The notes: generated by a model not told the origin, from the letters alone. Positions 51,076 to 60,784 are shown, numbered from the stretch's first letter. The stretch is DNA of 64,000 nucleotides from Micromonospora chaiyaphumensis (GCF_900091435.1 NZ_FMCS01000004.1:496001-560000), one strand, 5' to 3'. Numbers and translations are program-made.

Positions 51076-52052
51076 CCACCTTCGGCTACGCCGAGCGGCC
51101 GGCGGGAGTGACCGGCCCGACCCAGCGAACACCCGTCAACGAGCGCCTGGAGCCCGCTCCACGGGCCGCCGCCGACGGGATGCGCGGCCTCGCCGTCCGC
51201 GGTGAGGGGCGCCGCGTCCGCAACCGCACGCACCACAACGAGGCGCCCGCACGCCCGGCCGTGCCCGGCGGCAACGCGAAGCCGGCCGCCGGCCGGCTCG
51301 GCACCCCGTCCCGGCCGACCATGCCGGCCCAGGGCCGGCGCGGCGAGGCCGCCGCCAACAGCGAGCCCTCGGCCGCCGAGACCGCCGTGCTGCCCGCGGT
51401 GGCCGCCGGCGACACGGCGGTGCTGCCGGCCGTCCCGGCGACCGTCGCCCCGGCCACCGGCTTCCCGAGCCGCCCCGACCCGTCCGACCCGGCCACCGAG
51501 GTCTGGGCGCTGGTCGAGCGGGCGCAGGCCGGCGAGGCCGAGGCGTTCGGCCTGATCTACGACCGGTACGTCGACACCGTCTTCCGGTTCGTCTACTTCC
51601 GGGTCGGCAACCGCCAGCTCGCCGAGGACCTCACCTCCGACACGTTCCTCCGGGCGCTCAAGCGGATCGGCAGCTTCACCTGGCAGGGCCGCGACCTCGG
51701 CGCGTGGCTGGTCACCATCGCCCGCAACCTGGTCGCCGACCATTTCAAGTCCGGCCGCTACCGGCTGGAGGTGACCACCGGCGACGTGCTGGACGCCGAC
51801 CGGGAGGACCGGGGGCCCGAGGGCAGCCCCGAGGCCGCGGTGGTCGAGCACATCACCAACGTCGCCCTGCTCACGGCCGTCAAGCAGCTCAACCCGGAGC
51901 AGCAGGAGTGCATCGTGCTCCGCTTCCTCCAGGGCTTCTCGGTGGCCGAGACGGCCCGCGCCATGGGCAAGAACGAGGGCGCCATCAAGGCGCTGCAGTA
52001 CCGGGCCGTCCGGGCCCTGGCCCGACTGCTGCCCGACGGCTTCCAGCCCTAG
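51072..52052 (+). CDS. bldN: ECF sigma factor BldN with extended N-terminal pro-region
   Basis: The 326 residues have sigma region 2 at about 144-215 (VERAQAGEAEAFGLIYDRYVDTVFRFVYFRVGN, LTSDTFLRALKRIGSFTWQGRD). Region 4 is at about 262-320 (LNPEQQECIVLRFLQGFSVAETARAMGKNEGAIKALQYRAVRAL). The core is almost continuous with Streptomyces BldN, which directs aerial-development genes and is made with an N-terminal pro-sequence. Here the extension is about 143 residues, Pro/Ala/Arg-rich, with TAVLPAV repeated at 104 and 115. GGGGAGGCGCG precedes the GTG, which overlaps the small upstream ORF. Confidence 0.88.
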   Translation: MTTFGYAERPAGVTGPTQRTPVNERLEPAPRAAADGMRGLAVRGEGRRVRNRTHHNEAPARPAVPGGNAKPAAGRLGTPSRPTMPAQGRRGEAAANSEPSAAETAVLPAVAAGDTAVLPAVPATVAPATGFPSRPDPSDPATEVWALVERAQAGEAEAFGLIYDRYVDTVFRFVYFRVGNRQLAEDLTSDTFLRALKRIGSFTWQGRDLGAWLVTIARNLVADHFKSGRYRLEVTTGDVLDADREDRGPEGSPEAAVVEHITNVALLTAVKQLNPEQQECIVLRFLQGFSVAETARAMGKNEGAIKALQYRAVRALARLLPDGFQP

Positions 52053-52345
52053 ACCCGACCCGCCCCACCCGCCCGGCGACCTTCGCCCGGGTGCGGGCGG
52101 ACGCACCCTCCGCACCCCGGACCGCGATCACTCTTGGTGATTTCGACACCGACCGGGCCGTAACCGGCGACCGGCGCGAACCGTTTCTCCGGGTGCGACC
52201 AGTGGTTGTCCCGGCGTCCCCCGGGCCACCCGGTCCGGCGGGGTCAGGTCGGCCGTCCCGGTCGACCGTCGGCGTCACGCTGCCACCGGTCGCCGGTGAC
52301 GACGACGGCCAACGCGGCCGTGACCAGCGAGAGGGGGTGCCTGCG

Positions 52346-53194
52346 GTGGACAGCGACCTCTTCTCCCGTCGGCGTGCCGAGCGCTTCGCGCAGCTCCTCG
52401 ACGAGGCCAACGGCGGCCGGCGGCACCACGTCCGTTCCCGGTCCGACGACGAACTCACGGCGCTCGTCGCGGTGAGCCGGCGACTCACCGCCGACCGGCC
52501 CGACGTCGAGGTGGACGGCGAGTTCCGCACCGGGCTGCGGGCGATGCTCGTCGCCACGGCCGAGCGCGAGGGCGTCGCGGCCCCGGCGAAGACCGGCGTC
52601 CGTGGCTCCCTGCTGCCGGCCGTGACCGGGCGACGGGCCCGCGCGCGCGGCGCCATCCTGGTCGGTGTGGCCGCCGGCGCGGTCGCCCTCTCCGGCATCT
52701 CCGCCGCCAGCGAGAACGCGCTGCCCGGCGACGCCCTCTACGGCATGAAGCGCTCGACCGAGCGCGCCCAGCTCGCCCTGACCAGCTCCGACATCAGCCG
52801 GGGCCAGCTCTTCCTCGACTTCGCCCGGACCCGGCTCGACGAGGCCGCCACGGTCCGCGACGACCGGCTGGGCTTCAGCGCCGTGCTCGACGACATGGAC
52901 GCCGACACCCGCCAGGGCGTACGCCTGCTGACCACGGTGGCCGCGCAGCGCTCCGACCCGGCGGCGCTGGACGCCGTAGACACGTTCCTCGGCGGTCAGC
53001 GCCGGGCGGTCAGCGGGCTGCTCGACCGGTCGGACCACGCCGACCGGGACCGCACCCGCCGCTCGCTGGCCCTGCTCGACGCGGCCGGCCGGCGCGCCGG
53101 CGCGCTCCGCGAGGCGATCGCCTGCGGACTGCCGGCCCCGGCCGCCAGTGACGCGCTCGGGCCCACACCGGCCACCTGCCCCAGCGACCGCTGA
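52346..53194 (+). CDS. DUF5667-type membrane protein, positional equivalent of the BldN anti-sigma factor RsbN
   Basis: The protein has 282 residues. The cytosolic N-domain (1-100: RRRAERFAQLLDE, VAVSRRLTADRPDVEVDGEFRTGLRAML) is followed by one membrane helix (102-121). The outer helical DUF5667-like domain has NALPGDALYGMKRSTERAQLALTSSD and LDFARTRLDEA. In Streptomyces the gene directly after bldN encodes RsbN, a membrane anti-sigma factor for BldN; location, topology and the sigma-binding-sized N-domain agree. The 293-base gap after bldN holds no gene. GTG at 52346 is eight bases after GAGAGGGGG; another GTG three codons earlier is possible. Confidence 0.82.
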   Translation: MDSDLFSRRRAERFAQLLDEANGGRRHHVRSRSDDELTALVAVSRRLTADRPDVEVDGEFRTGLRAMLVATAEREGVAAPAKTGVRGSLLPAVTGRRARARGAILVGVAAGAVALSGISAASENALPGDALYGMKRSTERAQLALTSSDISRGQLFLDFARTRLDEAATVRDDRLGFSAVLDDMDADTRQGVRLLTTVAAQRSDPAALDAVDTFLGGQRRAVSGLLDRSDHADRDRTRRSLALLDAAGRRAGALREAIACGLPAPAASDALGPTPATCPSDR

Positions 53195-53304
53195 ACTCGG
53201 GCGGAAGAGCAGTCCACGCCACACTTCTCCCGTCGGACACCCGTCCGTCACATCCCGCCGGATAGGCTCGGACGGGCGTACGCGGTTGTCGAGGGGAGGT
53301 CGTC

Positions 53305-54183
53305 GTGACCCGGAGCCGGAAGGTGACGGTCAGCATCGACCTCCACGGGCACACCGCCGGCTGGTCGGAGACCCCCGAGGCACCCCCGGCCGCCGCCACG
53401 ACCGATCCGGCGGCGGCGGCCTTCTTCGACGTCGACAACACGATGATGCAGGGCGCCTCGATCTACTGGTTCGCCCGCGGGCTGGCCGCCCGGAACTACT
53501 TCACCACCGGTGACCTGGCCCGGTTCGCCTGGCAGCAGGCGAAGTTCCGGCTGCTCGCCACCGAGCATGCCGGCGACATGTCGCAGGCCAAGGAGGCGGC
53601 GCTCGCCTTCATCCAGGGCTGGCGGGTCGACGACGTCGAGCGCCTGACCGAGGAGATCTTCGACGAGCTGATGGCGCCGCGCATCTGGGCGGGCACCCGC
53701 AAGCTGGCCCAGCGTCACCTCGACGCGGGCGAGCGGGTCTGGCTGGTCAGCGCTGCCCCCGTGGAGATCGGCCGGGTCATCGCGACCCGGCTCGGCCTGA
53801 CCGGGGCGATCGGCACGGTGGCCGAGGTGGTCGATGGCGCCTACACCGGCCGGCTGGTCGGCGAGCTCATGCACGGGCCGGCCAAGGCCGAGGCGATCAC
53901 CCAGCTCGCCGCGGTGGAGGGGCTGGAGCTGAGCCGCTGCGCGGCCTACAGCGACTCCGCCAACGACCTGCCGATGCTCTCCACGGTGGGGCGCCCGGTG
54001 GCCGTCAACCCCGATCCGGCGCTGCTCCGGCGGGCCCGCGAGCGGAGCTGGGACGTCCGCGACTTCCGCACCGGGCGGCGGGCCGTGAAGATCGCCGTGC
54101 CGTCCACGGCCGCCGCGGGGCTGCTCGCCGGCGCGGTGACCGCCGGGCTGGCCCTGCACCGCCGCCGCCAGCGCGTCGGCTGA
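53305..54183 (+). CDS. HAD-IB phosphatase (SerB-like)
   Basis: This 292-residue protein has motif I AAFFDVDNTMMQGAS (DxDxT nucleophile), a helical cap, motif II VWLVSAAPVEIG, motif III K in GPAKAEAI and motif IV YSDSANDLPML. That is the pattern of SerB1/Rv0505c-type HAD-IB proteins, likely phosphoserine or lysophospholipid phosphatases. A C-terminal hydrophobic segment (SSTAAAGLLAGAVTAGLAL region) could anchor it to the membrane. GGGGAGG lies five bases before the GTG. It converges with the acyltransferase gene, consistent with a lipid-related role. Confidence 0.88.
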   Translation: MTRSRKVTVSIDLHGHTAGWSETPEAPPAAATTDPAAAAFFDVDNTMMQGASIYWFARGLAARNYFTTGDLARFAWQQAKFRLLATEHAGDMSQAKEAALAFIQGWRVDDVERLTEEIFDELMAPRIWAGTRKLAQRHLDAGERVWLVSAAPVEIGRVIATRLGLTGAIGTVAEVVDGAYTGRLVGELMHGPAKAEAITQLAAVEGLELSRCAAYSDSANDLPMLSTVGRPVAVNPDPALLRRARERSWDVRDFRTGRRAVKIAVPSTAAAGLLAGAVTAGLALHRRRQRVG

Positions 54184-54197
54184 CGGCGGGCCACGGC

Positions 54198-55403
54198 TCA
54201 GGGGCCGAACGGGTCCGGACGGCGTTCGAGCAGCCGGTGCAGGGTCTGCTGGATGGTCTCCCGCACCTGGTCGGCGAGGTTGAACACGACCAGCGGATCG
54301 TCGGCCGAGTCGCGCAGGTGCGCGGTCGGGATCGGCGGGCAGAACTCGATCAGCCACTTGCTCGGCAGCGGCACCATGCCCAGCGGCCCCAGCCAGGGGA
54401 AGGTCGGCGTGACCGGGAAGTAGGGCAGCTTGAGCAGCCGGGCCAGCGGCTTGATGTCGGCGAGCATGGGATAGATCTCCTCGCCGCCGACGATCGCCAC
54501 CGGCACGATCGGCGTGCCCGTGCGCAGCGCCGCCGAGACGAAGCCACCCCGCCCGAAGCGCTGGAGCTTGTAGCGGTCGGCGTAGAGCTTGCCGACGCCC
54601 TTGAAGCCCTCCGGGAAGACGCCGACCAGCTCACCGTTGCCGAGCAGCCGTTCCGCGTCGGGGTTGCAGGCCACCGTGCCGCCGGTCTTGCGGGCGATCT
54701 CGGAGACCACGGGCATCCGGAAGACCAGGTCGGCGCCGAGCAGCCGTAGGTAGCGGCGCGCCGGGTGCCGGTCGTGCAGCGCGGTGGCGAGCACCAGCGC
54801 GTCCAGCGCCACGGTGCCGGAGTGGTTGCCGACCACCAGGCCGGCCCCGTCGGCGGGCACGTGTTCGATGCCGCTGACCTCGGTGCGGAACCAGTCCCGG
54901 TAGAGCAGCCGGACCAGCGGGTGGAAGACGGCGTCGGTGAGGTCCGGGTCGAAGCCGAACTCGTCCACCTCGTAGTCGCCGGCCAGCCGCCGCCGCAGGA
55001 AGGCCAGGCCCTTGGCGACCTTCCGGTCCCAGTGGTCCCCCGGCCGGTCCGCCACCGCCGGCCCGGACGGGGTCACGTCGCCCGGGCGGTCCCCGCTCCC
55101 GGCGGGCTCGGCCGTCGCCTTCTTCGCGACGGCCTTCTTCGCGACCGCCTTCTTGGCGACGGCCTTCTTCGCCAGGGGCTTCTTCGGAGCGTCGCCCGGC
55201 TCGCCCGTCCGCGGGGCGGGCGCCGGCTCGTCGGTGGAGGTGTCCGGCTCGTCGCCGGCCGCCGGTGTCGCCTTCATCGTCGGCTCGGCGGCGGCCGCCG
55301 CGGCCCGCCGGTGCCCGTTGCGCCGCGCCGGCTCCGCGTCCGGCCCGGGCACGGTCAGCGGTACGTCGTAGCGCGCCTCGCCCCGCTCCTCGGCCCCGCT
55401 CAC
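54198..55403 (-). CDS. Lysophospholipid acyltransferase with lysine-rich N-terminal tail
   Basis: The 401 residues begin with a 120-residue low-complexity tail containing four AKKAV repeats (about 78-97), reminiscent of histone H1 or HupS tails. The PlsC-type domain spans about 160-390: GLVVGNHSGTVALDAL (catalytic His; the Asp lies at +7 rather than +5, as in Rv0502 relatives), GVFPEGFKGVGK and PIVPVAIVGGEE. It likely acylates lysophosphatidate or a similar lipid at the membrane. The start overlaps the epimerase stop by 4 bases. The order epimerase-acyltransferase equals Rv0501-Rv0502. Confidence 0.87.
   Translation of the reverse strand: MSGAEERGEARYDVPLTVPGPDAEPARRNGHRRAAAAAAEPTMKATPAAGDEPDTSTDEPAPAPRTGEPGDAPKKPLAKKAVAKKAVAKKAVAKKATAEPAGSGDRPGDVTPSGPAVADRPGDHWDRKVAKGLAFLRRRLAGDYEVDEFGFDPDLTDAVFHPLVRLLYRDWFRTEVSGIEHVPADGAGLVVGNHSGTVALDALVLATALHDRHPARRYLRLLGADLVFRMPVVSEIARKTGGTVACNPDAERLLGNGELVGVFPEGFKGVGKLYADRYKLQRFGRGGFVSAALRTGTPIVPVAIVGGEEIYPMLADIKPLARLLKLPYFPVTPTFPWLGPLGMVPLPSKWLIEFCPPIPTAHLRDSADDPLVVFNLADQVRETIQQTLHRLLERRPDPFGP
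55114..55173. repeat. 15-bp in-frame tandem repeat (4 copies)
   Basis: The unit ACGGCCTTCTTCGCG with one- or two-base variants encodes AKKAV on the minus strand. It builds the basic tail of the acyltransferase; a fifth degenerate copy follows. Confidence 0.85.
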
Positions 55404-56518
55404 GAGCGCTCCCGCACGGCGGCCCGGACCTGCCGGATGCCCTCCAGCACCAACTGCTCGGCCGTGGCGAGCTGGTCCCGGGTCACCACCACACCGCCGT
55501 GGTGGGCGCGGATGAAGTCCTCGAAGGCGGCCGCGGTCGAGCGGGGCGTGAAGCCGTACTCGCGCTCCAGTCTCGTGGTGTCCACCACCCGACCGTGCAC
55601 GAAGAGGTCGACCTGGTCCAATCCGTAGCGCCCGAAGCCCATGCTGCGGGCGATCGCGGCCACCCCGGCGAGGCCCGGCTCCAGCACCGGCATGGCGACC
55701 CGGCCGGCCCGGCGGATGGCCTGGGACAGCGAGAGCACCCCCGGCCCGGCGACGTTGTAGGTGCCGGCGTGCTCCTCGGCGACCGACCGGTGCAGCACCT
55801 CGAGGGCGTCGTCGAAGTGGACGAACTGCAGCCGCGGGTCGCGCCCGAAGACGGTGGGCACCACCGGCTGGGCGAAGTATCGGGTGAGCGTGGTGTCGGC
55901 GGTCGAGCCGATGAACGGCGCGAAGCGCAGCACGGTCGCCGTGACGTCGGGCCGGCGGCGGCGGAACCCGCGGACGTACCCCTCGATGTCGAGGATGTCG
56001 CGGCCGAACCCGCCGCGCGGCACCTCGCGCGGCTCGGTCTCCTCGGTGAAGACGGCCGGGTCCCGGAACGACACGCCGTACGCGGCGGTGGACGAGCGGA
56101 CCACGAGCTTGCGCAGCCGGGGCGCCCGCTGGCAGGCGGCGAGGAGCTGCATGGTGCCGATGACGTTCTGTTCCTTCATCGCCGCCCGGCCGCCCTGCTG
56201 GGGGTCGGGGGCGGTGACCAGCGCCAGGTGCACCACGGCGTCGACGTCGAGGTCGACCAGAAGGCCGCCGAGCGAGTCGAGGTCGAGGCGGACCCGCTCG
56301 ACGCCGGACAGCAGGTCGGCGAGTTCGGGGTTGGGGCTCGCCGGGTCGACCCCGATGACGCGGTCGATGCGCGGGTCGGCGGCGAGCCGGGCGGCGACGT
56401 GCGCGCCGAGATAGCGGCCGACCCCGGTCACGACGACGACCCCCGGAGCACCAGGGGTGCCACCGGGGGTCATGCCGTGCGCCTTGGCCGGCAGGCGGGA
56501 TCGAGCCGGGACGTCCAC
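55400..56518 (-). CDS. NAD-dependent epimerase/dehydratase (extended SDR, Rv0501-like)
   Basis: This is a 372-residue protein. The Rossmann motif is VVVTGVGRYLGAHVAARL with GVDP as the ribose-binding acidic strand. VDAVVHLALV, SSTAAYG (catalytic Ser region) and the later TTRLEREYGFTPR are typical of extended SDR sugar epimerases. YGV within AAYGVSFRD may hold the active Tyr, but the usual YxxxK is not obvious, so activity is uncertain. It is annotated as galE2-like in mycobacteria. It is cotranscribed with the acyltransferase and downstream of the bS22-like gene. Confidence 0.85.
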   Translation of the reverse strand: MDVPARSRLPAKAHGMTPGGTPGAPGVVVVTGVGRYLGAHVAARLAADPRIDRVIGVDPASPNPELADLLSGVERVRLDLDSLGGLLVDLDVDAVVHLALVTAPDPQQGGRAAMKEQNVIGTMQLLAACQRAPRLRKLVVRSSTAAYGVSFRDPAVFTEETEPREVPRGGFGRDILDIEGYVRGFRRRRPDVTATVLRFAPFIGSTADTTLTRYFAQPVVPTVFGRDPRLQFVHFDDALEVLHRSVAEEHAGTYNVAGPGVLSLSQAIRRAGRVAMPVLEPGLAGVAAIARSMGFGRYGLDQVDLFVHGRVVDTTRLEREYGFTPRSTAAAFEDFIRAHHGGVVVTRDQLATAEQLVLEGIRQVRAAVRERS

Positions 56519-56593
56519 GGCCTGATCACCTGAGCCTCCGGGGGTCGACAGAAGGCAAGTGGTGCCGGGTGCCGGGCCGGAGCCCGGCCCCGG

Positions 56594-56695
56594 TCACTTG
56601 CCGAGACGGCGACGCTGGACGCGGGTCTTGCGCAGCAGCTTGCGGTGCTTCTTCTTAGCCATGCGCTTGCGGCGCTTCTTGACCACCGAGCCCAT
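56594..56695 (-). CDS. bS22/AURKAIP1-COX24-like small basic ribosomal protein
   Basis: The protein has 33 residues, nearly half Lys/Arg: [20 protein letters not shown], then [13 protein letters not shown]. This is the conserved actinobacterial micro-protein (mycobacterial Rv0500B), identified in mycobacterial ribosome structures as bS22 near the decoding/intersubunit region. Its size and sequence are normal for the family. AAAGG lies eight bases before the ATG. It lies between the HTH gene and the epimerase, the same order as in M. tuberculosis. An upstream in-frame extension is not supported. Confidence 0.93.
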   Translation of the reverse strand: MGSVVKKRRKRMAKKKHRKLLRKTRVQRRRLGK

Positions 56696-56915
56696 ACGAC
56701 AGCCTTTCGATGCAACGTGCGGGGCGGACCGGCAGACACCACGGGGGGTGGTGTCGGTGACCGCTTGCGGACAACGGACCGGACCAGCGTGGTGGGCAGG
56801 GCACACCAGGGTGCGGTCACGGTCGGGGTCCAGGGTAGCCGGAGTGCGTCAGCAGGACCAACGCGCCCCCGTCAATGCCCGTTACGTCGCACTCGCCGAC
56901 CTGGCCGGCGACGTG

Positions 56916-57125
56916 TCAGGCGGTCTCCTGGAACGCGCCCCGGAGGTATTCGTGCACGGCGTGCTCGGGCACCCGGAACGACCGGCCGACCCGCACCGCG
57001 GTCAGCTCACCGCTGTGCACGAGACGGTAGACCGTCATCTTGGACACCCGCATGACCGTCGCCACCTCGGCGACGGTCAGGAACCTGACATCCGACAGGC
57101 GAGCGTCGGACTGCGACCCGGCCAT
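56916..57125 (-). CDS. Excisionase-like MerR-type HTH protein (Rv0500A family)
   Basis: The 69 residues hold one winged helix-turn-helix: FLTVAEVATVMRVSKMTVYRLVHSGELTAVRVGRSFRVPEHAVHEYL. The fold is that of excisionase/MerR-like HTH_17 domains, but no integrase is nearby. The strict pairing with the bS22 gene across Actinobacteria argues for a housekeeping regulator. It is related in fold, not in sequence detail, to developmental regulator BldC. The 220 bases up to bS22 contain no other gene. Confidence 0.9.
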   Translation of the reverse strand: MAGSQSDARLSDVRFLTVAEVATVMRVSKMTVYRLVHSGELTAVRVGRSFRVPEHAVHEYLRGAFQETA

Positions 57126-57313
57126 GGCTCACCGACCCATTCCCATGCCCGGCGCGTGCCGCCGGGCAGGTTGTTCCCGCCACGACGAGCGACGCGCGTG
57201 TTACCAGTACGGTAGCGGGGCGGCTGTGACCGGCGCGATCCCTTCCTTCCTTTGATCATGGAAGGCTCCCCGTTGAGCTGGTGTTTTTCGCCCGGACGGG
57301 TGGCTCGTCCCGT

Positions 57314-58498
57314 TCACTCGGCGCGCAGGGCCACCACGGGGTCGAGCCGGCCGGCGCGCTGGGCGGGCACCACCCCGAAGACGATGCCGACGGCCGCCGA
57401 GACACCGAAGGCGAGCGCCAGCGACCACCAGGTGATCGCCGCCGGGATCGGCGAGACCGCGTCGACCAGCAACGCGGTGCCCACGCCGAGCGCCATCCCG
57501 GTCAGCCCGCCGATCGAGGTGAGCAGCACCGCCTCCAGCAGGAACTGCACGCCGATGTCCCGGGGCCGCGCGCCGACCGCCTTGCGCAGGCCGATCTCGC
57601 GGGTCCGCTCGCGGACCGAGACCAGCATGATGTTGGAGACGCCGACGCCGCCGACCAGCAGCGAGATACCCGCGATGGCGGCCAGCACGCCGGTGAGCAC
57701 GCCGAGGATGTCGCCGAGTACGCCGAGGATCTGCTGCTGGGTGACCGCGCTGAACTCGGTGTCCGGGTGCCGGCGGGACAGCTCGGCGACGATGCGCTCG
57801 CCGAGCTGGTCGATCCGCTCCCGGTCGGGCGCCTTCACGGCGATGCCGTCGATCCGCTGGGTGCCCCAGAGCCGCTGCGCGGCGGTCACCGGGATGTGCA
57901 CCTCGTCGTCCCGGTCCACGCCGAGGCTCTGCCCCAGCGGGGTGAACACGCCGATCACCCGGAACCGGACCCCGGCCAGGGTGACCTGCTGGCCGAGCGG
58001 GTCCCGGTCGGGAAAGAGCGCCCGGGCCACGGACGCGCCGAGCACCGCCACCCGGCGGCTCGTGTCCACGTCGGCGCCGGTGAGGTAGCGGCCCCGGGCC
58101 AGCGACCGGGTGAAGACCGCCGGGGTGGTCTCCAGCACCCCCTGGACGGTGGTGAAGTCGGACCGGGTGCCGGCCCGGGCGGTCGCGCCGGAGGCGATGG
58201 TGACGGCCACCCGGCCCGGGTCGCCGACCACCCGGGACACGGCGTCCACGTCCTTGAGGTCCAGCGGCGACACCACCGGGGCGGTGCCGACGTCGAGCTT
58301 GCCGGGCACCACGAGGAGCAGGTTCGAGCCGAGCCCCTCGACCTGCTGTTCGACCTTCTGCTTGGTGCCGGTGCCGATGGCCACGAGGAGCACCACCGAG
58401 GCGACCCCGATGATCACGCCGAGCATGGTCAGCGCGCTGCGCATCCGATTGGCCCGCAGCGCGTCCAGCGCCACCCGCCAGGCCTCGGCCAGCCTCAC
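57314..58498 (-). CDS. MacB-type ABC transporter permease (FtsX family)
   Basis: This 394-residue protein has an N-terminal helix (about 22-45: [20 protein letters not shown]). A large extracytoplasmic MacB-PCD domain (about 50-255) and three C-terminal helices (FtsX domain: [45 protein letters not shown]) follow. It couples ATP hydrolysis by the adjacent ATPase to mechanotransmission rather than classical transport. Overlap by 4 bases with the ATPase and coupling to an HlyD-like adaptor indicate an export system for peptides, lipids or drugs. Confidence 0.93.
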   Translation of the reverse strand: MRLAEAWRVALDALRANRMRSALTMLGVIIGVASVVLLVAIGTGTKQKVEQQVEGLGSNLLLVVPGKLDVGTAPVVSPLDLKDVDAVSRVVGDPGRVAVTIASGATARAGTRSDFTTVQGVLETTPAVFTRSLARGRYLTGADVDTSRRVAVLGASVARALFPDRDPLGQQVTLAGVRFRVIGVFTPLGQSLGVDRDDEVHIPVTAAQRLWGTQRIDGIAVKAPDRERIDQLGERIVAELSRRHPDTEFSAVTQQQILGVLGDILGVLTGVLAAIAGISLLVGGVGVSNIMLVSVRERTREIGLRKAVGARPRDIGVQFLLEAVLLTSIGGLTGMALGVGTALLVDAVSPIPAAITWWSLALAFGVSAAVGIVFGVVPAQRAGRLDPVVALRAE

Positions 58499-59364
58499 CC
58501 GGCACCTCCGGGCGCACCCGGCCCCCCGCCCCGCGGAAGGCGTCCGGTGGCTCCGGTGGCGCCACCGGAGCCACCGGACGGGTGCCCCGGGCCGCTTCCG
58601 GACGCGGACCGGGGCTCCGCGCTGGGAGCGGCGTCCAGTGTCTCAGGTCGACCGTCGCCGCCCGACAGCGGTCGATCATGAACGGTGTCGGACCGGATCA
58701 ACCCGTCCCGGACGGCGATCCGCCGGCGCGCCCGGGCCGCCACCTCCGGGTCGTGCGTCACCATCACGAGGGCCACACCGGACTCGGCGTTGAGCTGTTC
58801 CAGCAGCTCCAGCACCGCCTCGCCGGTGGCGCTGTCCAGGTTGCCGGTGGGCTCGTCGGCGAGCAGCACCGCCGGGTCGGTGACCAGGGCCCGGGCGATC
58901 GCCACCCGCTGCTGCTCGCCGCCGGAGAGCTGGTTGGGACGGTGACCCAGCCGGTGGCCCAGCCCGACCCGGCCGAGCATCGCGGCGGCGCGTTCCCGCC
59001 GCTGCCGTGCCCCGACGCCCCGGTAGACCAGGGGCAGCGCCACGTTGTCCACGGCGGACGTACGGGGCAGCAGGTGGAACGCCTGGAAGACGAAGCCGAT
59101 GGTCTCGTTGCGCAGCGTGGCCAGCTCCGGCGCGGTCAGGGTCGCCACGTCCCGCCCACCGATCACCAGCCGGCCGCCCGTCGGCCGGTCCAACCCGCCG
59201 AGCAGGTGCATGAGCGTGGACTTGCCCGAGCCGGAGGGCCCGATCACCGCCACGTACTCGCCCTGCGCGATGGTGAGCGACACCCCGCGCAGCGCGGGCA
59301 CCGACACCCCGTCCAGCTCGTACGTGCGGGACACGTCGACCGCCTCGACCGCGGCGACGGTCAC
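58495..59364 (-). CDS. MacB/LolD-type ABC transporter ATP-binding protein
   Basis: The 289 residues carry Walker [12 protein letters not shown]-loop [10 protein letters not shown], signature [16 protein letters not shown], Walker [13 protein letters not shown] and H-loop [10 protein letters not shown]. The canonical 225-residue ATPase is followed by a 60-residue Gly/Pro/Ser/Ala-rich tail of unknown function. GGAGCTGCG precedes the GTG, which overlaps the adaptor stop (GTGA). It powers the permease encoded just downstream. Confidence 0.94.
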   Translation of the reverse strand: MTVAAVEAVDVSRTYELDGVSVPALRGVSLTIAQGEYVAVIGPSGSGKSTLMHLLGGLDRPTGGRLVIGGRDVATLTAPELATLRNETIGFVFQAFHLLPRTSAVDNVALPLVYRGVGARQRRERAAAMLGRVGLGHRLGHRPNQLSGGEQQRVAIARALVTDPAVLLADEPTGNLDSATGEAVLELLEQLNAESGVALVMVTHDPEVAARARRRIAVRDGLIRSDTVHDRPLSGGDGRPETLDAAPSAEPRSASGSGPGHPSGGSGGATGATGRLPRGGGPGAPGGAG

Positions 59365-60755
59365 CGCAGCTCCTGGCCGTCGTGGACCTGGTCGGCGCCG
59401 CGCACCACGATCCGGTCGCCGGCGCGTACCCCGTTGACGATCTGCACGAGGTCCTGCCCCTGCACGCCCACGGTCACCGGCACCCGGTCGGCCCTCCCGT
59501 CGCGCAGCAGCCACACGGCGTCCCGCCCGTCGGCGGAGAAGACCGCCGAGGCGGGTACGGCCACCGCGTCGGCGGCCTCGCGGACCCGGAGGTGGACCAC
59601 GGCGTTCATGCCGGGGCGGGGCGTCGGGGCGGCCTCCCCCTCGCCGAGCCGCCCGGCGCCGAGGCCGAGGCGCACCCGGTAGGTGACCCCGCCCCGCGCC
59701 GAGCTGGTCGGCAGCACGTCCACCGAGCGGACCGTGGCGTCGTACGTCGCGCCGGTCACCGCGTCCAGCTCGACGGCGGCGGTCAGACCGGCCCGGACCA
59801 GCAGCACGTCGGTCTCGTCCACCTCGGCGAGCAGGCCCAGTTGCCCGGTGTCCACCACGGTCAGCACCGGTGTGCCGGCCGTGACCCGGCCACCGGCCGG
59901 CACCGCGTCGTCCACCCCGGCGGGCGGGCCGCCCGACCCGGCCGCGCCCAGGGCCGACGGGTCGAGGCCGGGCACGGCGCCACCGGCCGCGCCGAGCAGT
60001 CCGCCGAGGTCGGCCGGGGTGGCCGCCCGGGTACCGCCCGGCTGCACCACCCCGGCGACCGGGGCGCGCAGGGTCAGCGCGTCGACCGTCGCCTTCGCCA
60101 GGTCGTACGCCTGCTGGGCCTGGAGGCGCTGCGCGGTCGACAGCGCGCCGACGGCGCTGTTCAGCCCGGCCACGCCGCGCTGCACGGCGCCGACCGCCCG
60201 GTCGGCGGCGCGGGCGGCCGACGCGTACTGCCGCTGCGCCGACTCGACCTGGAGCAGCAGCGCGGACCGCAGCTGCGGGTCGCCGATCTTCCCGGCGGCC
60301 TTGCGGGCGGCCGCGAATGCCTCGTCGGCGGCCCGGTCGGTGTCCCGCCGGCTGCCGCCCAGGTCACCGGCGCCGACGCCCCGGCCGGCCCGCTTCGCGG
60401 CCCGCAGCGCCTCGCGGGCCTGCGTCAGCCGGGCCTTCGCGGACGGGGAGTCGATCACCGCGAGCACCTGCCCCCGGGCGACCCGCTGGCCGGGCTGGAC
60501 GCGCAGGCTGGCCAGGGTGCCGTCGGCGGGGGCGGTGAGGGTGGCGGCGGCCCGGGCGGTCACCGTGGCCGGCGCGTCGATCACCTCGGCCACCGGCGAA
60601 CGGCCCACCTCGGCCACGGTGACGGCGGGCGAGTCGTCGCCGCACGAGGCGGCGGTGGCGCCGGTCAGCGCGACGACGGCGAGCAGGGCGGTGCGGAGGC
60701 GACGGCGGCGGGCCGCGGGCAGCCGCGGCGAGGGGGTGCGGGCCACCCGGCCCAT
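59361..60755 (-). CDS. HlyD/RND-type periplasmic adaptor protein of the MacAB-like system
   Basis: This 464-residue protein has an N-terminal hydrophobic segment (about 20-37) ending in C38, possibly lipidated (AASC). Biotinyl-lipoyl halves ([32 protein letters not shown] and [14 protein letters not shown]) flank a long helical hairpin (about 95-210) with Ala/Lys/Arg heptads. A beta-barrel ([14 protein letters not shown]) and membrane-proximal domain complete it. In monoderms such MacA-like adaptors bridge the permease to the cell wall. The start ATG lies in a frame that is open much further upstream; residues before it do not look coding. Confidence 0.88.
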   Translation of the reverse strand: MGRVARTPSPRLPAARRRRLRTALLAVVALTGATAASCGDDSPAVTVAEVGRSPVAEVIDAPATVTARAAATLTAPADGTLASLRVQPGQRVARGQVLAVIDSPSAKARLTQAREALRAAKRAGRGVGAGDLGGSRRDTDRAADEAFAAARKAAGKIGDPQLRSALLLQVESAQRQYASAARAADRAVGAVQRGVAGLNSAVGALSTAQRLQAQQAYDLAKATVDALTLRAPVAGVVQPGGTRAATPADLGGLLGAAGGAVPGLDPSALGAAGSGGPPAGVDDAVPAGGRVTAGTPVLTVVDTGQLGLLAEVDETDVLLVRAGLTAAVELDAVTGATYDATVRSVDVLPTSSARGGVTYRVRLGLGAGRLGEGEAAPTPRPGMNAVVHLRVREAADAVAVPASAVFSADGRDAVWLLRDGRADRVPVTVGVQGQDLVQIVNGVRAGDRIVVRGADQVHDGQELR

Positions 60756-60784
60756 GCTACGACCCGTCGACCAGCGTCGACGTC

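Noticed and set aside
56916..57125. Excisionase of an integrated element
   Set aside because: There is no integrase, attachment-site repeat or phage gene nearby, and the gene lies in a conserved housekeeping order with bS22.
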